Shown: piece by piece, positions 1-5,438 of the stretch
How the letters are laid out: each line of letters begins with the position of its first letter
How positions within the stretch are numbered: the stretch's first letter is position 1
Source: an uncultured Desulfobacterales bacterium
GTDB lineage: Bacteria; Desulfobacterota; Desulfobacteria; Desulfobacterales; JAFDCJ01
Reading direction: 5' to 3'
Assembly: GCA_945787595.1 (NCBI GenBank)
Contig: CALZJV010000525.1
Location: forward strand, 1-8,641
Length of the DNA stretch: 8,641 nt
Program-made: the position numbers and the translations under genes
Notes under the pieces: model-generated
Told to the model about the DNA's origin: nothing
The model's database searches: none
The model's input: the letters and a program-made list of their open reading frames with translations, nothing else

Positions 1-45
1 AAGCTGAAAGCTCAAAGATTGGAAAGGTATAACTTCCTTTTTTCC

Positions 46-93
46 TCAATCAACCAGTCAACGAATCAACGAATTAACCAATCAACCAGACCA
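46..93. repeat. Degenerate 8-bp tandem repeat, six units
   Basis: Six consecutive octamers start at 46, 54, 62, 70, 78 and 86: tcaatcaa, ccagtcaa, cgaatcaa, cgaattaa, ccaatcaa, ccagacca. Most end in TCAA. Divergence between units suggests an old array or one under weak constraint. Function unknown. Confidence 0.7.
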
Positions 94-107
94 GATTGGG
101 ACAGGAC

Positions 108-182
108 ACAGGTCTGAGCGCTCTCAATTTATCCAGTTAAACCTATTTGTATTTCGTTTAACCGGGACGGTCCTAACGAACC
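108..182 (+). repeat. 75-bp direct repeat, copy A (upstream of mce)
   Basis: This segment aligns without gaps to 8097-8171 with 8 mismatches in 75 positions; the core 126-182 against 8115-8171 has only 3 in 57. Both copies lie in the leader of a gene of the same pathway (mce here, sucC at the other end). The copy contains stem-loop unit 1 (arms 133-142 and 156-165). Confidence 0.9.
133..165 (+). repeat. Stem-loop unit 1
   Basis: The left arm CCAGTTAAAC (133-142) pairs with the right arm GTTTAACCGG (156-165) around a 13-nt loop, 9 of 10 positions matched. The single mismatch, at the third position, falls at the same place in the related units. Confidence 0.7.
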
Positions 183-199
183 TTACGATCTAAATTTAT

Positions 200-241
200 C
201 CAATTAAATTTACGCAGTAACAGCGAAGCGTATTTTATCAG
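200..241 (+). repeat. Stem-loop unit 2
   Basis: The left arm CCAATTAAAT (200-209) faces ATTTTATCAG (232-241), 7 of 10 positions paired. It is a 58-bp-offset tandem relative of unit 3 (32 of 42 positions identical from 200-241 to 258-299). It looks like the most decayed stem of the family. Confidence 0.55.
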
Positions 242-257
242 GAAAATCCAAATTAAT

Positions 258-299
258 CCTGTGAAATTTACGTAGTAACAGTGAAACGGATTTCACCGG
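258..299 (+). repeat. Stem-loop unit 3
   Basis: The left arm CCTGTGAAAT (258-267) pairs with ATTTCACCGG (290-299), 9 of 10 positions matched, with a 22-nt loop shared in sequence with unit 2. Its stem differs from units 1 and 2 by paired, compensatory changes. It ends 10 nt before the mce ribosome binding site, so if the leader is transcribed the hairpin would sit just upstream of translation initiation. Confidence 0.65.
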
Positions 300-320
300 G
301 ACCATTGAAAAGGAGATGCA

Positions 321-725
321 ATGAAGGTCTTGAAAATTGACCATCTCGGGGTTGCCGTGAATAGTATAGATCAGGGGAAGAATTTTTGGACGGATGTATT
401 GGGCCTGGAATTCGAGGGTTCCGAAACCGTGGAAGAACAAAAAGTGACGACAGCCTTTTTCCCGGTGGGCGAGAGTGAGGTGGAGCTGCTGGAATCGACC
501 GCGCCGGATGGGCCGATTGCCAGGTATCTGGAAAAGAAGGGCGAGGGGATTCAGCATGTCGCCTTTCGAGTCGAGAATATTGAAACGGCCTTGCAGGAGC
601 TCAAAGAAAAAGGGATTCGGTTGATAGACGAAAAACCCAGAAAGGGTGCCGGTGGTGCTCAGATCGCCTTTTTGCATCCGAAATCCACCAGCGGTGTTCT
701 GGTGGAGCTCTGCCAGAGAGATTAG
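321..725 (+). CDS. mce: Methylmalonyl-CoA epimerase
   Basis: This protein interconverts the (2R) and (2S) epimers of methylmalonyl-CoA, linking the carboxyltransferase product to the mutase substrate. The 134-residue protein has the VOC/glyoxalase fold pattern: an N-terminal motif KIDHLGVAV with metal-ligand candidate His8, the central strand VELLE (Glu55, where the Propionibacterium enzyme has Gln65), the second half motif GIQHVAFRV with His79, and a C-terminal strand ending GVLVELC with Glu129. The spacing His79 to Glu129 (50) matches the family, and the length is normal. The start is fixed by AAGGAG at 310-315, 5 nt before ATG. It looks intact, in contrast to the mutase downstream. A general VOC lyase is the alternative, but context and motifs favour epimerase. 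Confidence 0.95.
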   Translation: MKVLKIDHLGVAVNSIDQGKNFWTDVLGLEFEGSETVEEQKVTTAFFPVGESEVELLESTAPDGPIARYLEKKGEGIQHVAFRVENIETALQELKEKGIRLIDEKPRKGAGGAQIAFLHPKSTSGVLVELCQRD

Positions 726-1035
726 TTGGATATTGTATAGTGACAAATGACGATTTGTGGTATTCGCTTTGCTTTGCCATTTAGATAATTGTAAATCACA
801 GGAATGCCTTAGTATTACAGCAAGATTTTTATACTTTGAGGCTGTGGGAGCGGCTTTCCAGCCGCGATTCGATTTTCGACAGCAACGGCAATCGCGGCTG
901 GAAAGCCGCTCCCACAAGGCTAAAACATCCTAAGGCAAGGTCAATGTATCATTGAATTAAATTCATCAATTAATCGGGTAGGCAGGGAAAAAGCTAAAAA
1001 TAACATCATACCGCACCCAAAAGGAGTAAGTAATC
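726..1035. other. Intergenic spacer between mce and the mutase gene
   Basis: No gene is supported in these 310 bases. A short hairpin (ACAAAT/ATTTGT around 742-757) follows mce but lacks a T-run, so I do not call a terminator. A TATACT hexamer at 830-835 has no good -35 partner. The main content is the REPIN-like inverted repeat at 843-916. The mutase ribosome binding site AAGGAG lies at 1021-1026. Confidence 0.7.
843..916. repeat. REPIN-like perfect inverted repeat (two opposed REP units)
   Basis: The 27-bp arm at 843-869 is perfectly reverse-complementary to 890-916, separated by a 20-nt spacer. Each arm begins TGTGGGAGCGG and contains its own small palindrome, GCGGCT-ttcc-AGCCGC. That makes the element two REP-like units in inverted orientation, the REPIN/BIME arrangement. 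The TGTGGGAGCGG head resembles REP families known from gammaproteobacteria, which are mobilised in trans by RAYT (TnpA-REP) transposases. No such transposase is in this window. Perfect arm identity suggests recent spread or strong pairing constraint. Confidence 0.85.
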
Positions 1036-2493
1036 ATGCCCGAACATCCTGATAAAGAAAAATGGGTCGAACTTGCAACCAAGGAGATGAGAGGAAAGCC
1101 GTTGGAGGCATTGGATTGGATGACGCCGGAAGGCATCCCGGTTAAACCGCTGTACACTGCAGAAGACTTGGAAGGTATGGCGCATGTAAACACCTTGCCG
1201 GGTTTGCCGCCTTACGTGCGGGGGCCTAAAGCCACCATGTATGCCGGCAGACCCTGGACCATTCGTCAATATGCCGGTTTTTCAACTGCCAAAGAATCCA
1301 ACGCATTTTACAGAAGGTGCCTTGCGGCCGGCCAGAAGGGGCTTTCGGTTGCTTTTGATCTTGCCACCCATCGCGGCTATGACTCCGATCATCCCAGGGT
1401 CGTCGGCGATATCGGCAAGGCCGGCGTTGCGGTGGATTCCGTCGAAGATATGAAAATTCTTTTCGATCAGATCCCGCTGGATCAGATGACGGTGTCCATG
1501 ACCATGAACGGGGCCGTGCTGCCGATTTTGGCGGGATATATCGTTGCCGCCGAGGAGCAGGGAGTCAGCCAGGATAAACTGAGCGGTACCATTCAGAATG
1601 ATATCTTAAAGGAGTATCTCACCCGTAATACGTATATTTATCCGCCGCAACCCTCCATGCGCATTGTTTCGGATATCATCGGATACTGCTCGAAACACAT
1701 GCCCAAATACAACACCATCAGTATCAGCGGATATCACATGATGGAGGCTGGGGCTGATTCCCTATTGCAAACCGCGTTTACCATGGCAGACGGGCTGGAA
1801 TATGTGCGGGCGGCTTTGAAGGCCGGACTGGACATCGATGAATTTGCCCCGCGGCTCTCTTTCTTTTTCGGAATCGGGATGAATTTTTTTATGGACATCG
1901 CCATGCTGAGAGCGGCCCGGTTTTTATGGCATAAACTTATGACAGCTCAGGATCCTTATAATAATATTATTCGGACAACTCTGGAGTGTCTGACCTCCGC
2001 CCTGGGCGGCACTCAATCCTTGCACACCAACTCTTTCGATGAGGCGGTGGGGTTGCCCACGGATTTTTCTGCCCGGATTGCCAGAAATACGCAAATTATC
2101 GTTCAGGAAGAATCACAGATTTGCCATGTGGTGGATCCCCTGGCGGGCTCTTATTACCTTGAGTCCCTGACCGACGGGATTATTCGCGAGGCCGGGAAAA
2201 TCATTGATGAGGTGGAAGAGATCGGCGGTATGGCCAAGGCCATTGACACGGGTATGCCGAAATTGCGCATCGAGGAGTCGGCGGCCCGCAGGCAGGCTCA
2301 GATCGATCAGGGCAAAGATGTCATTGTGGGGGTCAACAAATATCAAATCGAAGAAGATGTAGATCTTCAAATACTGGAAGTTCCGGCCAGTGTGCGCGAT
2401 GAACAAATTGCCAGGCTCAAGAAGTTAAAAACAACCCGCGACTCTCGGCGGCATCCGATGATAATTTGCTGGAATTGTGTATTGACGCGGTAA
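1036..2493 (+). CDS. scpA: Methylmalonyl-CoA mutase, catalytic part (damaged, frameshifted 3' end)
   Basis: This is the catalytic barrel of adenosylcobalamin-dependent methylmalonyl-CoA mutase, which interconverts (2R)-methylmalonyl-CoA and succinyl-CoA. The start is supported by AAGGAG at 1021-1026, 9 nt before ATG. Visible active-site positions (residue here, P. shermanii number): Tyr79 (Tyr89) in RQYAG, Arg197 (Arg207), Tyr233 and His234 (Tyr243, His244) in SGYHM, Glu237 (Glu247). After Leu-Trp-His-Lys-Leu-Met302 the protein jumps directly to TAQDPYNN. About 24 residues present in other mutases are absent, including the RTHxQTSGWSL segment with His328 and Gln330. Homology stops at TTRDS (residue 470); residues 471-485 are out-of-frame readthrough ending at 2493. 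The conserved Gln after HM is Met236. The protein is probably non-functional as read, so this is best regarded as the 5' part of a pseudogene spanning 1036-3053, unless the sequence is in error. Confidence 0.9.
   Translation: MPEHPDKEKWVELATKEMRGKPLEALDWMTPEGIPVKPLYTAEDLEGMAHVNTLPGLPPYVRGPKATMYAGRPWTIRQYAGFSTAKESNAFYRRCLAAGQKGLSVAFDLATHRGYDSDHPRVVGDIGKAGVAVDSVEDMKILFDQIPLDQMTVSMTMNGAVLPILAGYIVAAEEQGVSQDKLSGTIQNDILKEYLTRNTYIYPPQPSMRIVSDIIGYCSKHMPKYNTISISGYHMMEAGADSLLQTAFTMADGLEYVRAALKAGLDIDEFAPRLSFFFGIGMNFFMDIAMLRAARFLWHKLMTAQDPYNNIIRTTLECLTSALGGTQSLHTNSFDEAVGLPTDFSARIARNTQIIVQEESQICHVVDPLAGSYYLESLTDGIIREAGKIIDEVEEIGGMAKAIDTGMPKLRIEESAARRQAQIDQGKDVIVGVNKYQIEEDVDLQILEVPASVRDEQIARLKKLKTTRDSRRHPMIICWNCVLTR
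1937..1946 (+). other. Junction of in-frame deletion in the mutase gene
   Basis: The codon for Met302 (1939-1941) abuts the codon for Thr303 (1942-1944). Family members have about 24 more residues at this point, running from the helix end through F-x-PKN-x-KS and the R-T/A-H-x-QTSGWSL loop. The reading frame is preserved, so about 72 bp appear to be missing. The breakpoint could lie a few codons either way. Confidence 0.75.
2440..2465 (+). other. Frameshift with linker deletion in the mutase gene
   Basis: Frame 1 (codons from 1036) matches the family up to TTRDS, whose Ser codon ends at 2445. From about 2445 the family match continues in the frame of 2466 as [16 protein letters not shown]. 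Only about 20 nt lie between the codons for RD and NLL, whereas other mutases have about 20 or more residues there. A deletion of about 40 nt, not a multiple of three, would explain both the lost helix and the shift of frame. Confidence 0.75.
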
Positions 2494-3053
2494 GGGTCCG
2501 AGCTACGGTGGGTGAAATTTCCGATGCCCTCGAAAAGGAATTCGAACGCTATGTGGCCACCACCCGGTGTATATCCGGAGTGTATGCGGCCGAATATGGC
2601 GAAGCTGAAATCATTGAGGCTATGCGCAAAAGGACGGAACAGTTCCAGCAAATGGAAGGCCGCCGGCCCAGGATTCTCGTAACCAAAATGGGACAGGATG
2701 GCCATGACCGTGGAATCAAGGTGATTGCCACCGGATTTGCGGACCTTGGTTTTGATGTGGACATAAGCCCCCTGTTTCAAACCCCCGAAGAAGTTGCCAA
2801 AATGGCAGTGGAAAACGATGTTCATGTGGTTGGTGTGTCCAGTCAGGTGGCAGGCCACAAAACCCTGGTGCCTCAATTGCTTGAAGCCTTGAAAACCGAA
2901 GGCGGTGAAGAAATATTGGTGGTGGTTGGGGGCATTATTCCGCCGGTAGACTATAAATATCTATATGATGCAGGTGCGGCCGGGATATTCGGTCCTGGGA
3001 CGCCGGTCACGGGATCCGCAAACCAGGTAATGGATATATTGGAAATTCCTTAA
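2466..3053 (+). CDS. scpA: Methylmalonyl-CoA mutase, C-terminal cobalamin-binding part (frameshifted from upstream)
   Basis: This segment holds the linker and B12-binding domain of the mutase. Counting from TTG at 2466, the linker motif [12 protein letters not shown] spans about residues 13-24. The cobalamin motif [10 protein letters not shown] gives Lys74 (P. shermanii Lys604), Asp78 and His80, the lower axial cobalt ligand. The rest of the flavodoxin-like domain ([31 protein letters not shown]) looks complete. There is no ribosome binding site before 2466 and the open frame extends upstream, so 2466 is not a natural start. An internal ATG at 2622 would give a 143-residue protein about the size of genuine stand-alone B12 subunits in split mutases, but its GAGG is only 2 nt away. 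I favour a broken fused gene over a natural split one. Confidence 0.85.
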   Translation: MLELCIDAVRVRATVGEISDALEKEFERYVATTRCISGVYAAEYGEAEIIEAMRKRTEQFQQMEGRRPRILVTKMGQDGHDRGIKVIATGFADLGFDVDISPLFQTPEEVAKMAVENDVHVVGVSSQVAGHKTLVPQLLEALKTEGGEEILVVVGGIIPPVDYKYLYDAGAAGIFGPGTPVTGSANQVMDILEIP

Positions 3054-3125
3054 GGCAGATAAAATTAAAAGCGCGCCAAAGCCGGAAGTTATTGATTTGA
3101 GTTCTGCCCGGTTTAGCATTCACTA
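3054..3125. other. Spacer where the 5' part of meaB would be expected
   Basis: Only 72 bases separate the mutase stop from the first meaB-like residues. A complete meaB would need roughly 650 bp more for the P-loop and G domain. I see no P-loop (GxxGxGKS/T) in any frame. A short open stretch in frame 1 from 3055 reads ADKIKSAPKPEVIDL; it could be a relic of the meaB N-terminus but cannot be assigned. Confidence 0.5.
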
Positions 3126-3491
3126 GTGTTCTCCGACAGATTCACGATTGAAAATGAAACCATCCTACTATTTGCGGCACGCACACCCCCCTGGAATCCG
3201 CCGGTGCCGACCTGCATTGCGGTTGAAAAGACCGGCATCCTTGAAATCTGGCAAATCATTGCGGACCATAGAAAAATGCACTCAAACGCGGGCGAGTTAT
3301 GGAAAAAGAGGCGGTCGCAGGCCATAGACTAATTGTGGTCCCGGATTAAAAAAAAATACTCAAGCTCCGTTTTAAACAAATTTCTGATTGGAAAAACGAC
3401 TGCCCCAAAATGCCGTGCGGTCGCGAAAGTTTTGACCGTACCGAAAATTGCCGTCGAAGAGCGACTTTTTTTCTTGACAAAGATTCATTGA
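3126..3491 (+). pseudogene. meaB: C-terminal remnant of MeaB/ArgK-type G-protein chaperone
   Basis: MeaB (MMAA in humans) is the GTPase that loads and protects methylmalonyl-CoA mutase, and its gene often follows the mutase gene. Reading from 3126, the peptide contains WNPPVPTCIAVEKTGILEIW, then a segment reading QIIADHRKMHSNAGELWKKR. This matches the family end pattern W-x-PPV-x-x-x-A-x-x-x-x-G-I-x-E-L-x-x-x-I-x-x-HR-x-x-x-x-x-x-GEL-x-x-RR. A TAA at 3330-3332 interrupts the frame. The same frame then continues LWSRIKKKYSSSVLNKF and, near its end, AKVLTVPKIAVEERL, which resembles the tail helices of the family, until TGA at 3489-3491. The nucleotide-binding N-terminal two-thirds is absent. 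Assignment rests on motif recall; the tail after the stop is less certain than the part before it. Confidence 0.7.
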
Positions 3492-3770
3492 TCTAGGAAT
3501 TTAAAAATTTATTTTAACAATCCTAATGGCGGAAGATGACGCTTAAACAGTGAACCATGAACCTGTGAATGCATACAAGAGATAACCCTGAACGGTGAAC
3601 TCCCTGGCCCAGACCTGACTTTAGGTTGCTCGATTATTTAGACTCATATTTGGGAACCTGACACGAGCCGCAATTAGATATTATAAGTCGCACTCTCCGA
3701 GGCGTAGGCTACGAGCCGAAGGCCAGGGCGGGCTGAACCTCTGAACGTTTACAAAGAAAGGAATTGGATA
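3492..3770. other. Intergenic spacer upstream of mmdA
   Basis: No gene is supported. The stretch has recurring TGAAC words (near 3550-3570, 3590-3600 and 3733-3746), giving a low-complexity look. A perfect small palindrome CGTAG-G-CTACG lies at 3703-3713. Just upstream, TTGACA at 3474-3479 resembles a -35 box, but the facing A+T-rich sequence near 3497-3505 is a poor -10, so promoter activity is only possible. The mmdA ribosome binding site AAAGGA is at 3757-3762. Confidence 0.6.
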
Positions 3771-5324
3771 ATGGGAATCGTGGAAGATAAAATCCGTGAT
3801 CTGAAAGCCCGACAGGCAAAAGTGCTTGAAATGGGCGGGGAAAAGGCTGTAGCCGCCCAACGCGAAAAGGGCAAGCTAACCGCACGCGAGCGTCTGGATT
3901 TATTGTTCGATAAAGGCACATTCCGCGAAATCGACATGTTTGTCAGCCACCGCTGTGTCAATTTCGAAATGGAAAAAGTGGACATTCCGGCGGACGGTGT
4001 GGTCACCGGCCATGGCTTGGTGGACGGACGGACGGTGTTTGCTTTTGCCCAGGATTTTACCGCCCGCGCCGGCAGTCTCGGAGAGATGCATTCCAAAAAG
4101 ATCTGCAAGGTAATGGACTTGGCCTTAAAGGCCGGGACGCCCTTTGTGGGAATCAATGATTCCGGCGGCGCCAGGATTCAGGAAGGTGTGGATGCGTTAT
4201 CCGGATACGGTCAGATCTTTTTTCGCAATTCGGCTGCTTCCGGCGTCATCCCGCAGATTTCTGCCATCATGGGACCCACCGCCGGCGGAGCCGTGTATTC
4301 ACCGGCGATGACCGATTGGGTGTTCATGGTCAAAAATACCAGTTACATGTTTATTACCGGACCCGAAGTGATTAAATCCGTTACCGGTGAGGAAATTTCC
4401 TTTGAAGATTTGGGCGGAGCAAAAACTCATAACGAAAAGAGCGGCGTGGCGCATTTTGCCTGCGAAAGCGATCAGGATGCCATCGACCAAATAAGACGTC
4501 TTCTTTCCTATCTGCCTGCCAACAACATGGAAGATCCGCCCTATGTAGCAACCGGTGACGATCCAAATCGTACGGATATATCGCTGGATTCAATTATCCC
4601 TGATAATCCCAATAAATCCTACGATATGAAAGATGTTATTCGCTGTATCGTCGATAACGGTGAATTTTTTGAACCCCATCAATATTTCGCCGGCAATATT
4701 ATCGTCTGTCTTGCCAGATTGAACGGCAGAGCCATCGGCATTATTGCAAACCAACCCAAGGTGCTGGCCGGATGTCTCGACATTAACGCGTCTGATAAGG
4801 CCACCCGTTTTATTCGGTTTTGTGATTCCTTTAATATCCCATTGCTGACTATTGCCGATGTTCCCGGATACCTGCCCGGCAGTCAGCAGGAATGGGGCGG
4901 GATTATCCGGCACGGGGCCAAACTTCTGTGGTGTTATTCTGAAGCAACGGTGCCGAAACTGCTGCTCGTGCCCCGCAAAGATTATGGCGGCTCCTATCTG
5001 GCCATGTGTTCCAGTGATTTGGGCAACGACATGGCGTTTGCCTGGCCGACTGCTGAAATTGCAGTCATGGGAGCGGCCGGGGCAGCGAACATCATACATC
5101 GCAGAGAGATTAAAGACGCACAGGATCCGGCAGCCAAACGTCAGGAGAAAATCGACGAATACAACGATCTGTTTTCCAATCCTTACGTTGCAGCCAGTAG
5201 AGGCTATATTGACGCCGTCATCGTGCCAAGTGAGACCCGGCCCCGTCTCATCGATGCACTTGAGGCTATTTGCAGCAAGCGCGAGACCAGGCCTCCGAAA
5301 AAGCATGGGAATATTCCAATGTAA
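3771..5324 (+). CDS. mmdA: Acyl-CoA carboxyltransferase (MmdA / 12S / PccB type)
   Basis: This 517-residue protein carries the crotonase-fold carboxyltransferase that handles methylmalonyl-CoA/propionyl-CoA and the biotin-bound carboxyl group. The length is typical of MmdA and the transcarboxylase 12S subunit. Motifs in order: the N-terminal KLTARERLDLLFD (about 36-48), the first CoA/oxyanion region NDSGGARIQEG (about 129-139), GPTAGGAVYSPAMTD, NTSYMFITGPEVIK, NQPKVLAGCLDINASDKA, ADVPGYLPGSQQEWGGIIRHG, the second oxyanion region YGGSYLAM (about 404-411), FAWPTAEIAVMG, and the C-terminal KKHGNIPM ending. AAAGGA at 3757-3762, 8 nt before ATG, supports the start. I see no gaps or broken motifs. 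With the small subunit and the biotinyl 5S-like protein downstream it forms a methylmalonyl-CoA:pyruvate transcarboxylase-like set; propionyl-CoA carboxylase beta is the alternative. Confidence 0.95.
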   Translation: MGIVEDKIRDLKARQAKVLEMGGEKAVAAQREKGKLTARERLDLLFDKGTFREIDMFVSHRCVNFEMEKVDIPADGVVTGHGLVDGRTVFAFAQDFTARAGSLGEMHSKKICKVMDLALKAGTPFVGINDSGGARIQEGVDALSGYGQIFFRNSAASGVIPQISAIMGPTAGGAVYSPAMTDWVFMVKNTSYMFITGPEVIKSVTGEEISFEDLGGAKTHNEKSGVAHFACESDQDAIDQIRRLLSYLPANNMEDPPYVATGDDPNRTDISLDSIIPDNPNKSYDMKDVIRCIVDNGEFFEPHQYFAGNIIVCLARLNGRAIGIIANQPKVLAGCLDINASDKATRFIRFCDSFNIPLLTIADVPGYLPGSQQEWGGIIRHGAKLLWCYSEATVPKLLLVPRKDYGGSYLAMCSSDLGNDMAFAWPTAEIAVMGAAGAANIIHRREIKDAQDPAAKRQEKIDEYNDLFSNPYVAASRGYIDAVIVPSETRPRLIDALEAICSKRETRPPKKHGNIPM

Positions 5325-5438
5325 ATAGTTTACCGGTTCGCCGGTTGAGCCCGTTTAGCCGGTTAATGATAAAAAGATGTTTTCCGGCTAACCGGACAAC
5401 CGGCTCAACCGGCTCAACCTGATAGAAAGGGCAATCAT
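5325..5438. repeat. CCGGTT-rich imperfect inverted repeat between mmdA and the small-subunit gene
   Basis: The left side (about 5333-5363) carries several CCGGTT words and ends TTTAGCCGG; the right side (5384-5419) begins CCGGCTAACCGG and ends with two CCGGCTCAACC-like units. GGTTGAGCC (5343-5351) pairs with GGCTCAACC (5402-5410, repeated at 5411-5419), and TTAGCCGG pairs with CCGGCTAA. A stable hairpin is possible, but no T-run follows, so I do not call it an intrinsic terminator. It may act as an mRNA-stabilising or processing element within the operon. Confidence 0.6.

Larger units (their letters stand above)
1..320. other. Non-coding leader upstream of mce, built of repeats
   Basis: I see no convincing gene here. 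The stretch begins with purine-rich sequence like that at 7740-8096, passes into an 8-bp tandem repeat (46-93), then a segment that recurs before sucC (108-182 versus 8097-8171), and ends in three related stem-loop units (133-165, 200-241, 258-299). The mce ribosome binding site AAGGAG follows at 310-315. Open frames on the minus strand across this region overlap mce and the inverted repeat at 843-916 and have no recognisable protein character. No clear sigma-70 promoter was identified. Confidence 0.7.

Noticed and set aside
778..791. A 14-bp word shared with 5644-5657 (CATTTAGATAATTG)
   Set aside because: It is A+T-rich, no flanking similarity supports it, and one such match in a window of this size could be chance.
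843..916. CRISPR or attachment-site interpretation of the inverted repeat
   Set aside because: There is a single inverted pair, no spaced direct repeats, no cas or integrase gene, and no tRNA nearby; a REPIN fits better.
210..917. Long minus-strand open frame (235 codons) across mce and the inverted repeat
   Set aside because: It lies antisense to a clearly real mce gene, reads through the REPIN-like element, and its product shows no recognisable domain.
2422..2470. Programmed -1 frameshift joining the two mutase frames
   Set aside because: The A-run at 2427-2431 does not form a classical X XXY YYZ slip site in the zero frame. Family similarity stays in frame 1 to 2445, and conserved linker residues are missing, so a deletion explains it better.
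3453..3472. Possible intrinsic terminator: GTCG-aagag-CGAC followed by seven T
   Set aside because: The stem is only 4 bp and does not extend; too weak to call without transcript data.
3474..3505. TTGACA as a promoter -35 box for mmdA
   Set aside because: The spacing to any acceptable -10 hexamer is poor and the site lies about 270 bp from mmdA; left as a note only.
4590..5306. Minus-strand open frame of 238 codons within mmdA
   Set aside because: Antisense shadow of a well-conserved carboxyltransferase; no ribosome binding site or family motif.
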